Of a stretch of DNA of 64,000 bases, positions 17,061 through 27,223 are shown piece after piece (position 1 is the stretch's first letter; each line of letters starts with the position of its first letter). The position numbers were made by a program, and so were the translations under genes. This stretch comes from Maribacter thermophilus (lineage in GTDB: Bacteria > Bacteroidota > Bacteroidia > Flavobacteriales > Flavobacteriaceae). Below the pieces are notes generated by a model. It was not told where the DNA came from and ran no database searches. It saw only the letters and a list, made by a program, of their open reading frames with translations. The stretch lies in NCBI RefSeq assembly GCF_001020565.1, contig NZ_LDAS01000001.1:2005319-2069318 (forward strand). Reading direction: 5' to 3'.

Positions 17061-18362
17061 CTATGGTACCTTGTCTAAATATACGTGCCCATCTTTCATT
17101 ACGAACACGACATTCCCCATTGTCTGTACAAAGTTGCTTGTCAAGTTTCCTTTTACCGCAATGATATCGGCCTTTGCCCCTTCGGTCAAATAACCAATTT
17201 CCTTTTCTTTGTGAAGGCTCAAAGCCGAAAGATACGTTGCCGATCGTAAGATATTCAAAGGTTTCATACCCGCTTCAAAGTAGGTACGGAACATATCTCT
17301 GGACGATTCTCCACGTGTTGTGCCAATATCCGTATAATTATCGGACCCCGCCACCACGGTTACCTTCTCATCTAAGGCCTTCATCAGCCTTTTTTTCATA
17401 TTGGACATATATTTGGATATCCAACCCGTATTCTCTTTCTTGTAACCTGCCAACTGAACATAGGTATCCATATAGGCACCACTGTTTTCTGTGGGCACTA
17501 AAAAAACCTTGTTTTGAGCCATTAAAGTTAAGGTGGAATCGGCTATGTTAAACCCATGTTCAATACCATCTACACCTCCCGCTATGGCGTTTCTTGCAGA
17601 TGCATCGGTAACACAGTGCGCCGTTACGGTAAGACCATACGAATGGGCGGTTTCAACAATGGTCTTTATTTCATCGACTGTAAGACGGGTGTTGTTGGGC
17701 AGGTTATCCGCACAGATCTTAATAAGATCTACGTTTTGGTTTACGTGTTCCCTAACCGCATTTCTGGCGTCGTCCACGCCTTTAATAATCCTATACTCTA
17801 AATCTATGATATCTTGATGATCGGTCAACACCCCATATATTTGTCCGCCAGTGGCAGCCATAATAGGTCCGGATGCAAAAATACGAGGTCCTTCTATTGT
17901 ACCTTCATTAATGGCATCTCGTAGGCCCACATCCAAAAAAAGACCCGAATTCCCCAGATCTTTGATACTCGTAATACCCACCTCTAAATACGATTTGGCC
18001 CTTTTGGCCCCGCGAAGGGTTCTTAGCCCGTCACTTTCCATAGTAAGCGACTGCACGCTATGCTCACTAAAATCAACATTGGCATCCTGAGAGAAAAGAA
18101 CGTGTGTATGTGCATCTATTAAACCCGGTAACACGGTATAATCGGAAAGATCCACCACTTCACTATTCTTGGGAATCTTACCAAAATCCTTAATGGACTC
18201 AATTGTTTTTCCGCTTACGCGTATTACCTTGTTCTTAAGAAGTTGATTGTTCTTACTGTCGTAAAATTGCCCGGCTTTGATATAAATATCCTGCTCCTGG
18301 CCAACCGATCTGGTCTGCACAAATAGGACGACAAGAAGCAGGTAAATAATATTTTTATACAT
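17061..18362 (-). CDS. Exported metal-dependent amidohydrolase
   Basis: 433 residues with a signal peptide (MYKNIIYLLLVVLFVQTRSVGQ). The amidohydrolase metal site is visible: GLIDAHTHVLF (HxH), a later TAHCVTDA and GIEHGF, and VVAGSDNYTDI with the catalytic Asp. The family includes imidazolonepropionase-like, prolidase and Xaa-Pro dipeptidase enzymes. The C-terminal GYLTEGAKADIIAVKGN is the usual closing. It is probably a periplasmic dipeptidase or lactam hydrolase. It is a single gene. Confidence 0.88.
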   Translation of the reverse strand: MYKNIIYLLLVVLFVQTRSVGQEQDIYIKAGQFYDSKNNQLLKNKVIRVSGKTIESIKDFGKIPKNSEVVDLSDYTVLPGLIDAHTHVLFSQDANVDFSEHSVQSLTMESDGLRTLRGAKRAKSYLEVGITSIKDLGNSGLFLDVGLRDAINEGTIEGPRIFASGPIMAATGGQIYGVLTDHQDIIDLEYRIIKGVDDARNAVREHVNQNVDLIKICADNLPNNTRLTVDEIKTIVETAHSYGLTVTAHCVTDASARNAIAGGVDGIEHGFNIADSTLTLMAQNKVFLVPTENSGAYMDTYVQLAGYKKENTGWISKYMSNMKKRLMKALDEKVTVVAGSDNYTDIGTTRGESSRDMFRTYFEAGMKPLNILRSATYLSALSLHKEKEIGYLTEGAKADIIAVKGNLTSNFVQTMGNVVFVMKDGHVYLDKVP

Positions 18363-18582
18363 GTTTTCCTCTTTTTTAAATACGCCCCACCTCTACGGCG
18401 TGCCGATACAACACTGATATTACATAGTAAACATACTGATTGTGTAGCAATTAATAAAAAAGATCATGTAAAAACGTTCTTTTAACCAAGAAGAAAAACA
18501 GTACATGTACAATTAGGTCGGCGCTAGTATCATACCTTTATTGGCCGATAGTCCTATTTGTTGTTTTTCCATTTATTCTCGA

Positions 18583-19380
18583 TTATTTATAGGTTACCAA
18601 AATATCCGCTACCTTTTTCAAATCGGGTTCTGAAATTTCGGTTTTTGGTGCCAACGGAAAGATTTGTTGCCCTGGCCTACCAATAAATGCGGCTCTCCAA
18701 CCTGCCCAAAGGGCTCCGGCAACATCCCAACCATGGGCGGCGACCAACATACATTCCTCCGGCTTTAATCCCATTTTACGGGCTGCCCAAGCATAGGCAT
18801 CCGTAAAAGGTTTAAATTTACCTATATCCTCCACACTTAGTCTCTCATCAAAAAAATCTGTTAGGCCAGCGCTTTCAAATTGCTTTTTAACCCCTTCGTT
18901 AGATGAGTTTGTGAACGATACCAGTTTGTAACCGTCCTTTTTTAATTGCGCCAAAGCATCTTTTACTTCTGGATGCGCCGGTAAGCCCCGTAGCGATTTT
19001 ACTATAACATTTCTTGCCTCCTCTTCGGTCATGGTAATACCATTATTGGCCGCTACCATTTGCAATGCCGCCGCACCTATGTAACCAAAATGTTCGTACT
19101 GCCCACTTGCGGTAGTCACCAAACTGTATTGTAGCATGGTAGTGAACCAAAGCGACAATAAGTCTTCTCTTCCCCCCAAGGCTTCCCCTACCTGTTTTTT
19201 CATATCGGTAAGATCTAGAAGTGTTTCGTTTACGTCAAAAAATAATACTTTGGGTCTTGTTCTGTTTATCATACTACTCTTGTTTTTTTGAGAACCTGCC
19301 ATAGCTACATTAGGCATAACAATACCCGTTGCCCCTACTAGTCCTATACTTTTTATAAATTTTCTTCTGTTGTTTTCCAT
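18583..19380 (-). CDS. Haloacid dehalogenase type II-like hydrolase with export signal
   Basis: 265 residues. An N-terminal twin-Arg-like export signal (NNRRKFIKSIGLVGATG) precedes the HAD domain. HAD motif I is VLFFDVNETLLDL with the nucleophile Asp, motif II SFTNSSNEG, motif III K in FKPFTDAY, and motif IV VAAHGWDVAGA. This is the L-2-haloacid dehalogenase subfamily. It is the last gene of a five-gene minus-strand run with thiol-redox proteins; the 84-bp gap leaves cotranscription open. Confidence 0.88.
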   Translation of the reverse strand: MENNRRKFIKSIGLVGATGIVMPNVAMAGSQKNKSSMINRTRPKVLFFDVNETLLDLTDMKKQVGEALGGREDLLSLWFTTMLQYSLVTTASGQYEHFGYIGAAALQMVAANNGITMTEEEARNVIVKSLRGLPAHPEVKDALAQLKKDGYKLVSFTNSSNEGVKKQFESAGLTDFFDERLSVEDIGKFKPFTDAYAWAARKMGLKPEECMLVAAHGWDVAGALWAGWRAAFIGRPGQQIFPLAPKTEISEPDLKKVADILVTYK

Positions 19381-19464
19381 TATTAAGATTAGGTGTTTTT
19401 TATAAACACAGACTTAGTAACCCAAGACTGCTTTTTAATTCTCTATTTTCTTATCGGGCCTGTA

Positions 19465-20124
19465 TTATAGTTTGTTTAAAACTGCCAATACCTCCGACAC
19501 TTCGGCCCTTTTTCTATAATCCGCATCTAAAAAGGCATATTGGACAACGCCGTCGGTGTCTATCACATAAGTTGCCGCCAATGGCAACTCATTGCTATCG
19601 TCCCCATTTACCCCATGCAAGCCAAATGCTTCTTGGTAAATAGAAGCCACCTCGTCGGTAAGTTTAAATACGACCCCATATGCTTTGGCAATACCATTGC
19701 CCACATCACTTAATACAGTAAACTCCAAATTGTGTTTTTCGGCAGTGCTCAAGGAATTATCGGGCAATTCTGGCGTTAACGCCATTAGCGTGGCACCTGC
19801 TTTTTTAAATTCGGGTAATTTTTCTTGTAAATAATGCAAAGTGATATTGCAATACGGGCACCATCCTCCCCTGTACCATGTTAACACTACGGGACCGTTT
19901 TTTAATTCTTCGTACAACTTCACCGATTTGCCCAGGGCATTTTTTAAAGTAAAATCCGGCGCTTTATCGCCCACGTTCAAAGCCCTGTCCAGTACTCCGG
20001 AATCTTCTACACTTTTAATACCGGCCGCATAGACCCTATTCTTTTCTTCGGTGAATTTTGCCGCACTAGCTTTTCGCTGTACATCCAATAGGGCATCCAA
20101 TTCCCCTGTGTTTCTATTTTTCAT
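19465..20124 (-). CDS. Peroxiredoxin-like AhpC/TSA protein
   Basis: 219 residues. The thioredoxin fold begins near LNVGDKAPDFTLKNALGK, and the active site is VLTWYRGGWCPYCNITLHYL. The RGGWCPYC motif is characteristic of the AhpC/TSA 'peroxiredoxin-like' family, with a peroxidatic Cys and a nearby second Cys. It likely reduces peroxides using thiol partners. It lies 6 bp after the DsbA-like gene, hence the same operon. Confidence 0.88.
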   Translation of the reverse strand: MKNRNTGELDALLDVQRKASAAKFTEEKNRVYAAGIKSVEDSGVLDRALNVGDKAPDFTLKNALGKSVKLYEELKNGPVVLTWYRGGWCPYCNITLHYLQEKLPEFKKAGATLMALTPELPDNSLSTAEKHNLEFTVLSDVGNGIAKAYGVVFKLTDEVASIYQEAFGLHGVNGDDSNELPLAATYVIDTDGVVQYAFLDADYRKRAEVSEVLAVLNKL

Positions 20125-20130
20125 ATCATA

Positions 20131-20775
20131 TTATTCGCTGATAAACTCTGAAAGCACTTGTTTGAATGTGTCAACAGGCTGTGCTCCGGTAATGGCGCTT
20201 TTTCGGTTGAATACAATAGTGGGCACGGAATTGACCCCCATATTCTTCCAGTAGCCTTGCTTGCTCCTTACGTTGTAACGGGCTTCCTCCTTGTCCAGTT
20301 CGGCAAGGGCTTCTTCCGCATTTAAACCTACATCCAATAAAGCCTGTTTTAATACATTTCTATCCGAAACATCCTTGCGTTCGCTAAAGAAAGCCGTGGT
20401 GAGCCGCATATTCAATTCCGTCTGTTTGCCATGAGCCTGGGCATACTCTAATAAAACATGTGCATCAAAAGTGTTCACCATCCGCATTTCATCAAAATAA
20501 TCGAATGTAAAACCGAGTTCTCTTCCCATTTCGGCCATACGCTCTTGCGATTCTTTTTGCTGTTCTATGGTAGACCCATATTTTTGGGCAATATGCTCCG
20601 TTACATTCTGGCCTTCTGCAGGCATATCCGGATTCAGCTCAAAAGGTTGCCATTCGATTTCAACTTGGTCCTCGATACCTAATTCCGAAATAGCTTTTTC
20701 CAAACGTTTGTAACCTATGGTACACCAAGGGCATACCACATCGGATACGATATCTATTTTTAATTTTTCTTTCAT
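20131..20775 (-). CDS. DsbA/FrnE-family thiol oxidoreductase
   Basis: 214 residues, cytoplasmic (no signal peptide). The active site is DVVCPWCTIGYKRL (CPWC) near the N-terminus. The FrnE-type helical insert and the C-terminal cis-Pro strand GVNSVPTIVFN are present. FrnE proteins act as disulfide isomerases and stress-protection factors. It sits between an AhpD-like and a peroxiredoxin gene on the same strand, so the group probably handles thiol or peroxide stress together. Confidence 0.9.
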   Translation of the reverse strand: MKEKLKIDIVSDVVCPWCTIGYKRLEKAISELGIEDQVEIEWQPFELNPDMPAEGQNVTEHIAQKYGSTIEQQKESQERMAEMGRELGFTFDYFDEMRMVNTFDAHVLLEYAQAHGKQTELNMRLTTAFFSERKDVSDRNVLKQALLDVGLNAEEALAELDKEEARYNVRSKQGYWKNMGVNSVPTIVFNRKSAITGAQPVDTFKQVLSEFISE

Positions 20776-20874
20776 GTAAAAAAGGGTATTAATTCACTGT
20801 CAACTGATTTTGGAGATTGGTAAAACCTTCCGAATAAACGGAAGGTTCATAACAATCAATCAACCTGCAGTCAT

Positions 20875-21438
20875 CTATGAAACCACATTCTCTTTTGACC
20901 ATGCAAACTTTTTAAAACCGGCATCTACCGGAGTATTGGCTATATGGTTCACATAATTGCTTATTGTTTTTTGTGATAGGCCTAAAATAATTTCCAGTAC
21001 TTGGGCCTCGCTATAACCGGCCGCGTAAAAAGCGTCTAGGTCTTCTTGGGTTACGTGCCCACGGTTTCTGACAATGGTCAATGTCATGGTGCGCAAGGCC
21101 TCCAACTTGGGGTTTTCAAGAGGGGTTTCGTTACGCAATGCCTCTGTGATGGCATCGTCCACTTTCATCATTTTTGCGATTCCCGTGTGGGCCGGAACAC
21201 AATAGTGACATGCATGCTCCACATTAATGGTCTGCCATACCACGGTCAGTTCTTCTTCGTTGAAAGAAGTTTGGGTAAACAACTCATGTAAGGTTTGATA
21301 GGCTTCCAAAATTTTTGGCGCCCCGGCCAAAACACCGTGCAGACCGGGAATCATCCCATAGGCCTTTTGTGATTTTTCCAATAGTTCCTTACTTCCTTCG
21401 GGAGCCGTCTCAATGTTGTGAACTTTTAATGTTGTCAT
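20875..21438 (-). CDS. Carboxymuconolactone decarboxylase/AhpD-like protein
   Basis: 187 residues, all-helical. The AhpD redox core HACHYCVPAHTGIAKMM (CxxC plus His) marks the CMD/AhpD family, which passes electrons to peroxiredoxins or acts on hydroperoxides. It is the first gene of the redox group. A perfect CTAAAC-N4-GTTTAG palindrome stands 36 bp upstream of its start, and a like site stands before the TetR gene, so the TetR product probably represses it. Confidence 0.88.
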   Translation of the reverse strand: MTTLKVHNIETAPEGSKELLEKSQKAYGMIPGLHGVLAGAPKILEAYQTLHELFTQTSFNEEELTVVWQTINVEHACHYCVPAHTGIAKMMKVDDAITEALRNETPLENPKLEALRTMTLTIVRNRGHVTQEDLDAFYAAGYSEAQVLEIILGLSQKTISNYVNHIANTPVDAGFKKFAWSKENVVS

Positions 21439-21473
21439 GCTATTCTATTTAAATTTATTATTATTAATTATTT

Positions 21474-21489
21474 CTAAACAATCGTTTAG
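21474..21489. promoter_or_regulatory. Candidate TetR operator upstream of the AhpD-like gene
   Basis: Perfect inverted repeat CTAAAC-AATC-GTTTAG. It matches the site at 22096-22111 upstream of the TetR gene. Confidence 0.6.
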
Positions 21490-21509
21490 TTTTAAAGTAA
21501 AAAAAATGT

Positions 21510-22073
21510 TCAAATATTCTTAAAGGTCATCTCTATATAATCCTCTATTTCCTTTTTTGTATTTACCCTAGAAGCCGCCGCCAGTCCATGTTTGGCCAAT
21601 AATAGGTAATTGGCTTCCCTTAGAATTGTTTCCTCATCTTTGGTCTTATCCATTTTAAGTTTTTCGATAATCAAACCTTTAAGGTCAGTCATAAATGAAT
21701 TTACCTGTTCTTTGATAAGCTGATCTTCAATTTGAGAAAACTCGTTATAGGTGTTCGTAATAAAACAGCCTTTACTATGGTCGACTTTAAAATCGGAACT
21801 TACAGAATCGTAGAAAAATTGTTTGATATCGGCCACCCCGTTGTTGGCATTTTTCAGCTTTTCCAGTATACCCCTAACCTTTGTTTTATAACGTTCCAGA
21901 CATTTAAGAAACAATCCGTGTTTGTTCTCAAAACTGGCATAGATAGAAAACTTATTGATGCCCATTTCTTTCTCGAGCATCTGCATAGAGGTATTCACGT
22001 ACCCATTTCTCCAAAAGAGGTTCATGGCCTTCTCTACGACCTCGGCTTCATCATATTTCTTTTTTCTTGCCAT
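21510..22073 (-). CDS. TetR-family regulator
   Basis: 187 residues from the ATG at 22073 (MARKKKYDEAEVVEKAMNLFW). A GTG or ATG ten codons upstream lies across the putative operator and is less likely. The HTH is MFWRNGYVNTSMQMLEKEMGINKFSIYASF, typical for TetR proteins of the AcuR/YxaF type. The C-terminal part has the ligand domain with KGCFITNTYNEF. It is upstream of and codirectional with the thiol-redox genes, and carries its own copy of the palindromic operator, so autorepression is likely. Confidence 0.88.
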   Translation of the reverse strand: MARKKKYDEAEVVEKAMNLFWRNGYVNTSMQMLEKEMGINKFSIYASFENKHGLFLKCLERYKTKVRGILEKLKNANNGVADIKQFFYDSVSSDFKVDHSKGCFITNTYNEFSQIEDQLIKEQVNSFMTDLKGLIIEKLKMDKTKDEETILREANYLLLAKHGLAAASRVNTKKEIEDYIEMTFKNI

Positions 22074-22095
22074 TGCTGATAAGTACACCACAAAA

Positions 22096-22111
22096 CTAAA
22101 CAATTGGTTAG
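22096..22111. promoter_or_regulatory. Candidate TetR autoregulatory operator
   Basis: CTAAAC-AATT-GGTTAG, a near-perfect palindrome 23 bp upstream of the TetR start codon and the twin of 21474-21489. Confidence 0.55.
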
Positions 22112-22262
22112 AAATAAAAAGAACTTTAACTTTTTATAAGCAAACAAAGAGGGGTTTGAAAATACCAAACCCCTCTTCAAAACTCTTGAGAATAGTTGTT
22201 TCGATAGCCGAACATCTACTTTCAACATCCTACTATTAAATTCAACATTCCTTATTTTTCTC

Positions 22263-22946
22263 CTACTTCTCCGGCGAAATAAATTTATAGACCAAACCAG
22301 CTAAAATGGCACCTACGATAGGCGCTGCCCAAAACAGCCACAACTGCTCTGTGGCCCACCCCCTAACAAATAATGCCTGACTGGTACTTCTTGCCGGATT
22401 CACCGATGTATTGGTTACCGGTATACTGATCAAATGGATCAAGGTAAGTCCCAAACCAATGGCCAGACCGGCAAAGCCCTTGGGCGCCTTTGAATGGGTG
22501 GCCCCCAATATGATGATCAAAAACATAAAGGTCATTACAATTTCGGTAATCAGGGCCGATGCCATATTATAACCATCGGGAGAATGCTCTCCATATCCAT
22601 TGGCGGCAAAGCCCCCAATATCAAATCCGGGTTTACCGCTTACGATCAGGTACAAAATACCCGCACCAGCAATACCACCTAATACCTGGGAAATAATATA
22701 AGGAACCAGTTCTTTTTTATCAAAACGCCCGCCGATCCATAAGCCTATAGATACTGCCGGATTTAAATGACAACCCGAAATATGACCTATGGCATACGCC
22801 ATGGTAAGTACCGTTAGACCAAAAGCCATGGCTACACCAACAAAACCGATTCCCAACTCCGGAAATCCGGCTGCCAATACTGCACTTCCACATCCTCCCA
22901 ACACCAACCACAACGTTCCAATAAATTCTGCTACTAGTTTTTTCAT
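22263..22946 (-). CDS. aqpZ: Aquaporin Z-type water channel
   Basis: 227 residues with six membrane helices and both NPA half-helices: [17 protein letters not shown] and [17 protein letters not shown]. The family start [26 protein letters not shown] is textbook AqpZ. The His and Arg near the second NPA fit a water-selective rather than glycerol channel. It is monocistronic. Confidence 0.95.
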   Translation of the reverse strand: MKKLVAEFIGTLWLVLGGCGSAVLAAGFPELGIGFVGVAMAFGLTVLTMAYAIGHISGCHLNPAVSIGLWIGGRFDKKELVPYIISQVLGGIAGAGILYLIVSGKPGFDIGGFAANGYGEHSPDGYNMASALITEIVMTFMFLIIILGATHSKAPKGFAGLAIGLGLTLIHLISIPVTNTSVNPARSTSQALFVRGWATEQLWLFWAAPIVGAILAGLVYKFISPEK

Positions 22947-23120
22947 AATTATATATTTAATGGTTATTTACTTAACTAGATGGTGTCAATAAAAAAACTG
23001 AGGACCATAGTTTATACAGCTACGAAGTCTACATCACCCTTGTACGTAGTTACACAAGTTAGTGAAATTTCCATTCGAAAGAACTATTTGCAGAACAATA
23101 CCCTATTGGTTTTGAACGAA

Positions 23121-23987
23121 TTATACCATCAATACCGCCTTTACATCTTTCCATGTAACCAATTGTATATCGTACTCTTTTAACTTGGCCATATTTTCCG
23201 GATCGGTAAAACTTTCAAAGTCTATTTGCCTCCATTCAGCACCAAAATTCGGATGGTTCACCGCAATCGCCCTCATTTCCGGATCATTAAATGCAGGATG
23301 TATCAAAATAATGTTCAGGCCTTTTACCAAATCTTTAAAAAGTTCAGAATAATATTTCTTCATACTTCCAGATTCAAAATACTCATAGGTAGCATAATGC
23401 ACTTTATCCACAATAAAATCATTTTTACCGAGGTTCGCATCTACATCCAACCCTACCATTTGCATTAACTGTGCACTGATCATTACCGGAAGGCCATATT
23501 GCCTTCCCAGTTTTTTATAGACTTCAAAAAATCTTGGGTCCGCCCCTACACTATACATATGTGAATCTAAATGAGTGGGTTTCAACCCAAATTTAAGGGC
23601 CCTATCTATTTGGGCCACAAGTTCTTTTTCTACATCTTCTACCGTGGCATTTTCTCTAAGCTGCTCTCTTTTTTTAAAGAAAAAGCCGTTCTCATCCACC
23701 AAACTAGGAACCTCTTGCACCGGCAATACGGGTCCAAACCTATAATGCTGCCATTCGCAGGTCAATGTCAAATGAACACCGTAGTCAAATTGAGGATTGT
23801 TAGTGGCAAATACCGCCATTTCAAAGAACCACGGGCAAGGAACCATTACGCTGTACGAGTTAACCATGCCCTTTTCTAAAGACTGCATAGTTGCCCTATT
23901 TTCAGCGTGTGAAAGCCCGGCATCATCCGCATGGATCATCAGTAATTTGGTGTTTTCGGTGAAACCCAATTGTTGTCCTAGAGTCAT
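23121..23987 (-). CDS. YdjC/ChbG-type carbohydrate deacetylase
   Basis: 288 residues. The metal motif is [19 protein letters not shown] (Asp-Asp), with [10 protein letters not shown] further on and [19 protein letters not shown] in the middle. Together these form the ChbG/HpnK family signature of deacetylases acting on acetylated sugars. There is no export signal. The neighbours give no substrate hint. The 23988-24246 gap has no recognised element. Confidence 0.88.
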   Translation of the reverse strand: MTLGQQLGFTENTKLLMIHADDAGLSHAENRATMQSLEKGMVNSYSVMVPCPWFFEMAVFATNNPQFDYGVHLTLTCEWQHYRFGPVLPVQEVPSLVDENGFFFKKREQLRENATVEDVEKELVAQIDRALKFGLKPTHLDSHMYSVGADPRFFEVYKKLGRQYGLPVMISAQLMQMVGLDVDANLGKNDFIVDKVHYATYEYFESGSMKKYYSELFKDLVKGLNIILIHPAFNDPEMRAIAVNHPNFGAEWRQIDFESFTDPENMAKLKEYDIQLVTWKDVKAVLMV

Positions 23988-24246
23988 TATAAATACTATC
24001 TATTTAGAGTTTATTACTAAAATATCGATTTAAAAGGTAAAAGGTAAAAAGAACATTCGGTAATAACGGCCAAGTGACGCAGATACCTATGAAGTATTTA
24101 GAAACAATTATTTCTTATTATAAAATAAAAGGGCATAAAACATTGTTATATGAAAGAATCATTTTTACTTATGATGCCAGTTTTAGGTATTATACCAATG
24201 AATCGAATATATATTTAAACACTATTTACATTAAAATTTTTATAAA

Positions 24247-24549
24247 ATGAAAACGATATTACTGATCTTGACTTTTGCCCTAACAAGCCTAAGCGGAAGT
24301 ACGCCCCAAGATACCATGAAGTTGAACGGCCTTTTTGATAAATATGAAAATGGGGTTTACTACTTTTCTACCTACGAAGGGGATACCTACCAGTTTCAAG
24401 AAATTACAGAAGAGGCATCAAAACTATATGACTTTACCGGCAGCGAAAATGTGGGTCTTTTATTTGCCATTACGTACAATACCGAGATAAAGGAGACTCC
24501 AAACAAAACAGAGTACAATACTATTACGAACATTATAAAACTACAATAA
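24247..24549 (+). CDS. Small secreted protein
   Basis: 100 residues. The signal peptide (MKTILLILTFALTSLSGSTPQ) is followed by a compact beta-rich domain (MKLNGLFDKYENGVYYFSTYEGDTYQFQEI...). I do not recognise the family. It is isolated, with a terminator after it. Confidence 0.65.
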   Translation: MKTILLILTFALTSLSGSTPQDTMKLNGLFDKYENGVYYFSTYEGDTYQFQEITEEASKLYDFTGSENVGLLFAITYNTEIKETPNKTEYNTITNIIKLQ

Positions 24550-24568
24550 CCGGGGAGGTTGACTTCTT

Positions 24569-24594
24569 AAAAAAGGGCCAAGGTCCTTTTTTTT
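24569..24594 (+). terminator. Rho-independent terminator
   Basis: Stem AAAAGGGCC/GGTCCTTTT with a long T tract, 20 bp after the small secreted-protein gene. Confidence 0.7.
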
Positions 24595-24695
24595 ATGTAG
24601 TAATATTAGGGTTTGTCCATGCAAAGCAGGTTCTAAATCAAACTTCACAGAGCCAAATCTTTTTTGTTTCTTTGTGATTATAATAAACTTTTGAA

Positions 24696-25445
24696 ATGAC
24701 TATACTTGGTATTGATGTAGGTGGTTCTGGTATTAAAGGAGCTTTGGTAAATGTAGAGACCGGAGAAATGTTAACAAAAAGATTTCGCCTACCGACCCCA
24801 AAACCGAGAACACCCGAGGCAATGTCAGATGTAATTGCCGAAATCGTAAAGCACTTTGATTATAAGGGCAAAGTAGGTTGCGGTTTTCCTACGATCATTA
24901 AAAAAGGAATTTGCAAATCTCCCGGAAATTTAGACCCAAGTTGGTTGGGTGTAAATGTAGAAGAACTCTTAGAGAAAAAAACCGGGCTTGATTTTACCGT
25001 CATCAACGATGCCGACGCTGCCGGATATGCCACTATGAATTATGGTATTGGCAAAGGAAAGCAGGGTCTGGTAGTGATGATTACCATAGGAACAGGCTTG
25101 GGAAGCGGTGCTTTTTTCAACGGCACATTGATCCCTAATTTTGAATTGGGACAGATTCCGTACAAAAAATATAAAAAGATAGAACGTTGGGCAGCAGGTT
25201 CGGCAAAAGACAGAGAAGATCTTTCGTATGCCAAATGGGGAAAGCGTTTTAATACGTTCTTACGTTATGTAGAGCTTATTATATCGCCAGACCTTATTAT
25301 TCTTGGTGGCGGTGCTTCCAAAGATTTCGACCAGTTTAAAAACAAAATTAAAATTGAAACGCCCGTAATCGCTGCAGAACTACAAAACCACGCAGGTATT
25401 ATAGGAGCGGCCGCGGCAACTATGCACAAAGCACCAAAAGTATAA
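24696..25445 (+). CDS. ppgK: ROK-family polyphosphate/ATP glucokinase
   Basis: 249 residues. The phosphate-binding loop is [33 protein letters not shown] (catalytic Asp) and [21 protein letters not shown] are the ROK adenosine/phosphate motifs. [15 protein letters not shown] closes the domain. Length and the [13 protein letters not shown] region fit the polyphosphate glucokinase subfamily, which phosphorylates glucose from polyP or ATP. It is followed by a bidirectional terminator. Confidence 0.88.
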   Translation: MTILGIDVGGSGIKGALVNVETGEMLTKRFRLPTPKPRTPEAMSDVIAEIVKHFDYKGKVGCGFPTIIKKGICKSPGNLDPSWLGVNVEELLEKKTGLDFTVINDADAAGYATMNYGIGKGKQGLVVMITIGTGLGSGAFFNGTLIPNFELGQIPYKKYKKIERWAAGSAKDREDLSYAKWGKRFNTFLRYVELIISPDLIILGGGASKDFDQFKNKIKIETPVIAAELQNHAGIIGAAAATMHKAPKV

Positions 25446-25459
25446 TCTTCAAAAAATAA

Positions 25460-25487
25460 TTAGGGCTTGGTTAAAACCAAGCCCTAA
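25460..25487. terminator. Bidirectional terminator between convergent genes
   Basis: A perfect palindrome TTAGGGCTTGGTT/AACCAAGCCCTAA, flanked by A/T runs, sits between the glucokinase and the convergent DUF6503 gene. Confidence 0.85.
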
Positions 25488-25491
25488 AACA

Positions 25492-26397
25492 TTATTCCAA
25501 TATTTTTGCGTTTTCTGGAACTTCATAAAAGTCCTCTGGCAACTCTTTAATAAAACTTAGGTCAGATATCTCTATATTGGTAATATGTTCGCCCAGTCCC
25601 CCTTCATCTGAAAGCCAATGGGTCTTTAACGAACTTGGCAACAATACACCATCTACATTCACCAATTCCCCCACTTCCATAATTTTTTCGGGGGCGTGCC
25701 CGCCATCTTTAAAATATTCTGGATATGACACTATGTATCTTGTAGCGGTCAGTAAATGGCTTTCCGCATCGAACTGTAAAATATAATAATCATCGGGGGC
25801 GTCTCCGGTGCCTGCGGCAAAGGTTACTTTGACCACATCGTTCTTTTTTCCTTTAAATTCCGTTGGGGGCAAAAGCTCTAGGTTCACCCCTTCACCATCA
25901 AGAACAAAAGGATGCCCCATTAAATAAATCGGTGTCAAGGCCCAAAATTTAGTATCATAGGCAAAGCTGGTACTGTCTTTAGTCTTTATCCACGCTTTTT
26001 CACCTGTCCAGCCAAACTGATCCGTACTGTCCTTTACGCTATAATGCCTTGCTTTGTTGCTCCATGTATTTATGGTCTGGTAACTATCCCTAACGGTTCC
26101 GCCATCCACAGGCATATATTTAAACCTAAAACTCAAGGCTCCATTTCCAAACCATGTAGCCAAGCCGCCATGTGCTTCCATTCCTTTCCATAAAATAGAA
26201 CCGGCTTCTGTCTTCAATAATTCTTTTTGTGCTTTTTCAACTCTTTTACGAATCCAGGCCGGTGGCACCATAGCAGGGTTGTTGGCCGTTTTAACTTCTG
26301 CCTTCACCTTTTCGGGTTTCGGCTTTTGCTTTTCATTACAAGAAAAGACCATAATGGCCAATAATGCCAAGAGGGCATAGGAATATTTATTTTTCAT
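25492..26397 (-). CDS. DUF6503-type lipoprotein
   Basis: 301 residues from the second in-frame ATG (MKNKYSYALLALLAIMVFSC), giving a clean lipobox VFSC. The mature domain has the LLKTEAGSILWKGMEAHGGLATW segment and the VTFAAGTGDAPDDYYILQFDAESHLLTATRYIVS region. These recall the LolA/LppX-like fold of DUF6503 lipoproteins common in flavobacteria. It is probably a periplasmic-facing lipid- or hydrophobic-ligand-binding lipoprotein; the function is unproven. It may be cotranscribed with the upstream SDR gene (37-bp gap). Confidence 0.8.
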   Translation of the reverse strand: MKNKYSYALLALLAIMVFSCNEKQKPKPEKVKAEVKTANNPAMVPPAWIRKRVEKAQKELLKTEAGSILWKGMEAHGGLATWFGNGALSFRFKYMPVDGGTVRDSYQTINTWSNKARHYSVKDSTDQFGWTGEKAWIKTKDSTSFAYDTKFWALTPIYLMGHPFVLDGEGVNLELLPPTEFKGKKNDVVKVTFAAGTGDAPDDYYILQFDAESHLLTATRYIVSYPEYFKDGGHAPEKIMEVGELVNVDGVLLPSSLKTHWLSDEGGLGEHITNIEISDLSFIKELPEDFYEVPENAKILE

Positions 26398-26434
26398 ACA
26401 ATACATTTAGTTACTTTTAAATCCGTTACATCGG

Positions 26435-27223
26435 TTACATTGCCTTGTGGTCTAAACTTGCTTCTTTTTTTTGTTCATAGACCTTGGCAATCTCTGCATC
26501 CAGTTTTTCGGGATTTTCAAAGTTAAGCACATTTTCTTTCTCTCGTTGTTCGCCTCCGAATATTACATGTAGCTCTTTGTTCACCATCCCTTCTATGGCG
26601 CGTTTTGCCACAAATTCGGGCGAATCCATTTCCATACCTTCGAATTTTTGCATCATATCGGTAGCGGTTGCCGTTGGAAAAGCACAGGTTACACTAATAT
26701 TAAATGGTGCCAATTCTCTTCTCATAGCATCGGAAAATTGACGTATGGCAGCTTTGGTACTACCGTAGACGGCATAAAAAGGCATTCCTATCAATCCCAT
26801 ACCGGAAGATATATTAAGAATAGCGGCCTCTTCCGATGATTTTAATAAGGGAACACAGTATTTTGTCAATAACAGCACCGCAGTATAGTTAACCGCTACC
26901 TGGTCATAAATTTCCTCATCCGGTAAATCCTCTAAAGGTCCGGCGGAAACAACACCGGCATTATTGATCAAAATATCCAATCCTCCCCATTTATCCTCTA
27001 TACGGGCAGCAGCTTCCCTAAGGACATCAATATTACCAACATCGCCCGCTACACGGATAAATTCCACCTCCTCGTTCTCCTCAGAGATATCCTTGATACA
27101 TTTTTTGTCCCGGGCAATAATGGCAATATGCGTTACACCTTGACTAATTAATTCTTGCACCATACATTTTCCGATTCCCCTAGTACCACCAGTGATCAGT
27201 ACTTTTTTTCCTTTTAGTTGCAT
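26435..27223 (-). CDS. Short-chain dehydrogenase/reductase
   Basis: 262 residues. The Rossmann motif TGGTRGIGKCMVQEL lies near the N-terminus, NNAG (ILINNAGVVSAG) follows, and the catalytic Ser-Tyr-Lys is in ISSGMGLIGMPFYAVYGSTKAAI. This is a classical SDR acting on an unknown carbonyl or alcohol. It is upstream of the DUF6503 lipoprotein on the same strand. The 325-bp gap upstream (27224-27548) is AT-rich and holds only the typA terminator. Confidence 0.88.
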   Translation of the reverse strand: MQLKGKKVLITGGTRGIGKCMVQELISQGVTHIAIIARDKKCIKDISEENEEVEFIRVAGDVGNIDVLREAAARIEDKWGGLDILINNAGVVSAGPLEDLPDEEIYDQVAVNYTAVLLLTKYCVPLLKSSEEAAILNISSGMGLIGMPFYAVYGSTKAAIRQFSDAMRRELAPFNISVTCAFPTATATDMMQKFEGMEMDSPEFVAKRAIEGMVNKELHVIFGGEQREKENVLNFENPEKLDAEIAKVYEQKKEASLDHKAM

